The position numbers were made by a program, and so were the translations under genes. The notes beneath the pieces were generated by a model that saw only the letters and a program-made list of their open reading frames with translations, searched no databases and was not told the origin of the DNA. DNA of 64,000 nt from positions 248,001 to 312,000 of the forward strand of contig NZ_RQIT01000004.1 in NCBI RefSeq assembly GCF_003837805.1, read 5' to 3'. Source of the DNA: Bradyrhizobium sp. RP6. Its GTDB lineage: Bacteria; Pseudomonadota; Alphaproteobacteria; Rhizobiales; Xanthobacteraceae. Positions 63,071-64,000 of the stretch are shown one piece after another. How positions within the stretch are numbered: position 1 is the first letter of the stretch; each line of letters begins with the position of its first letter.

Positions 63071-64000
63071 ATGTCCGCTCCGCGCGACGACGAATTCGGC
63101 TTTGCGCCCGACTACGATTCCCCCGTTCCCTACATGCAGCGCACGCGGGATTATTACGCGGCGATCGGCTACACCACGCCGTATCGCTGGGCGCATTACA
63201 CCGAGGCGCCGTTCCAGCCGCTGAAGAAACCGCTGGCACAGTCGCGCGTCACCATCATCACCACGGCCGCGCCGTTCGATCCGGCCAAGGGCGACCAGGG
63301 GCCGGGCGCGGCGTATAATGGCGGCGCGAAATTCTACCAGGTCTATGACGGCGACACGTCGAAAGAGCACGATCTGCGCATCTCGCACATCGGCTACGAC
63401 CGCAAGCACACCTCGGCCACCGACAGCGGCACCTGGTTTCCGCTGCCGCAGCTGTTGAAGGCGAGTGCTGCAGGCCGGATCGGTGAAGTCGCGCCGCGCT
63501 TCTTCGGCGCACCCACAAACCGCAGCCACCGCGTCACGCTCGACACCGACGCGCCGGAGATCCTGGCGCGCTGCCTTGCCGACAAGGTCGACGTCGCCGT
63601 GCTGGTGCCGAACTGCCCCGTCTGTCACCAGACCACGGCGCTGGTGGCGCGGCATCTGGAGCGGAACGGCATTGCGACCGTGGTCATGGGATGCGCCAAG
63701 GACATCATCGAGCACGCCGCCGTGCCGCGCTTCCTCTTCAGCGACTTCCCGCTCGGAAATTCCGCCGGCAAGCCGCATGACATCGCCTCGCAGGCGCAGA
63801 CGCTCGAGCTGGCGCTCAAGCTGCTGGAGACCGCGAGCGGTCCGCAGACCACGATGCAGTCGCCGCTGCGCTGGAGCGAGGATGCCTCCTGGAAGCTCGA
63901 CTACAACAACGTCGCGCAGCTCTCTCACGAAGAGCTGGCGCGGCGCCGCGCCGAGTTCGACAAGCAGAAGGAGATCGCGCGCGGCAACCGCGCCGCCTGA
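63071..64000 (+). CDS. Relative of glycine/betaine reductase selenoprotein B, with cysteines
   Basis: 309 residues, stop codon at the last base of the window. The core TVVMGCAKDIIEH...FLFSDFPLGNSAGKPHD and the segment VDVAVLVPNCPVCHQTTALVARHLERNGI parallel the redox-active region of GrdB/PrdB-type proteins. In those proteins selenocysteine and CxxC motifs sit at the start of this helix; here C182-PV-C185 takes their place. A true reductase complex (GrdA/C/D) is not nearby. The reaction is unknown in this aerobic background. SD AGGAG is close to the ATG. Confidence 0.75.
   Translation: MSAPRDDEFGFAPDYDSPVPYMQRTRDYYAAIGYTTPYRWAHYTEAPFQPLKKPLAQSRVTIITTAAPFDPAKGDQGPGAAYNGGAKFYQVYDGDTSKEHDLRISHIGYDRKHTSATDSGTWFPLPQLLKASAAGRIGEVAPRFFGAPTNRSHRVTLDTDAPEILARCLADKVDVAVLVPNCPVCHQTTALVARHLERNGIATVVMGCAKDIIEHAAVPRFLFSDFPLGNSAGKPHDIASQAQTLELALKLLETASGPQTTMQSPLRWSEDASWKLDYNNVAQLSHEELARRRAEFDKQKEIARGNRAA

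Overview
The window looks like chromosomal DNA of a Bradyrhizobium-type alphaproteobacterium. It is GC-rich and dense in genes. It carries a form IC Calvin-cycle (cbb) operon, many Rhizobiales-type small proteins, EcfG-like promoters (GGAAC-N16-[C/G]GTT) and several palindromic repeat families that I recall from Bradyrhizobium genomes. The genus is inferred from family resemblance and was not tested by a search.

Layout. 1-9.7 kb is catabolic and housekeeping: the end of an acyl-CoA ligase, a DUF1499 membrane protein, an MBL-fold hydrolase, glutaryl-CoA dehydrogenase, a RibB with a degenerate GTP cyclohydrolase II domain, a KefB-like antiporter, a DUF3124 protein, a PLP aminotransferase and a small XRE regulator. 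9.7-19.2 kb holds small secreted proteins, a frameshifted aldo/keto reductase, a PhoD-like phosphatase, a nitronate monooxygenase, a TTG-initiated SDR divergent from an HxlR regulator, and an EmrAB-type efflux operon.

19.3-41.3 kb is a stress island. It contains PRC-barrel, DUF4142, DUF3072 and DUF6496 (Lys-rich) proteins, a TPP enzyme, an SDR, PAP2 and DUF3147 membrane proteins, a ribbon-helix-helix regulator, many tiny proteins, DegP/Q and a universal stress protein. At its centre is a 2,098-residue soluble poly-HAMP hybrid histidine kinase, followed 13 bp later by a REC-PAS-HWE kinase. Eight strict and two relaxed EcfG-like promoters sit just upstream of genes here and of the His-rich gene at 10.3 kb, always in the matching orientation. 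I infer a general-stress-response regulon.

41.5-51.3 kb is the CO2-fixation operon on the minus strand (cbbF-cbbP-cbbT-cbbA-cbbL-cbbS-cbbX-rpe), divergent from a LysR regulator (cbbR). Two paralogous small proteins flank it. 51.5-64 kb contains a DUF4118 protein, a TetR-MFS pair with palindromic candidate operators, a 1.2-kb gene-free repeat region, an N-carbamoyl-D-amino-acid hydrolase, a TctC-type binding protein, tRNA-Pro(CGG), Sua5/TsaC, a GlcD-like FAD oxidase/GNAT/NudK run, and a Cys-containing relative of glycine-reductase selenoprotein B that ends exactly at the window edge.

The best leads for something new are the poly-HAMP/HWE kinase pair wired to EcfG, a ribbon-helix-helix gene whose EcfG promoter overlaps a perfect palindrome, and two leaders (13.8 kb and degQ) in which the ribosome-binding site lies in or beside the arm of a perfect inverted repeat.
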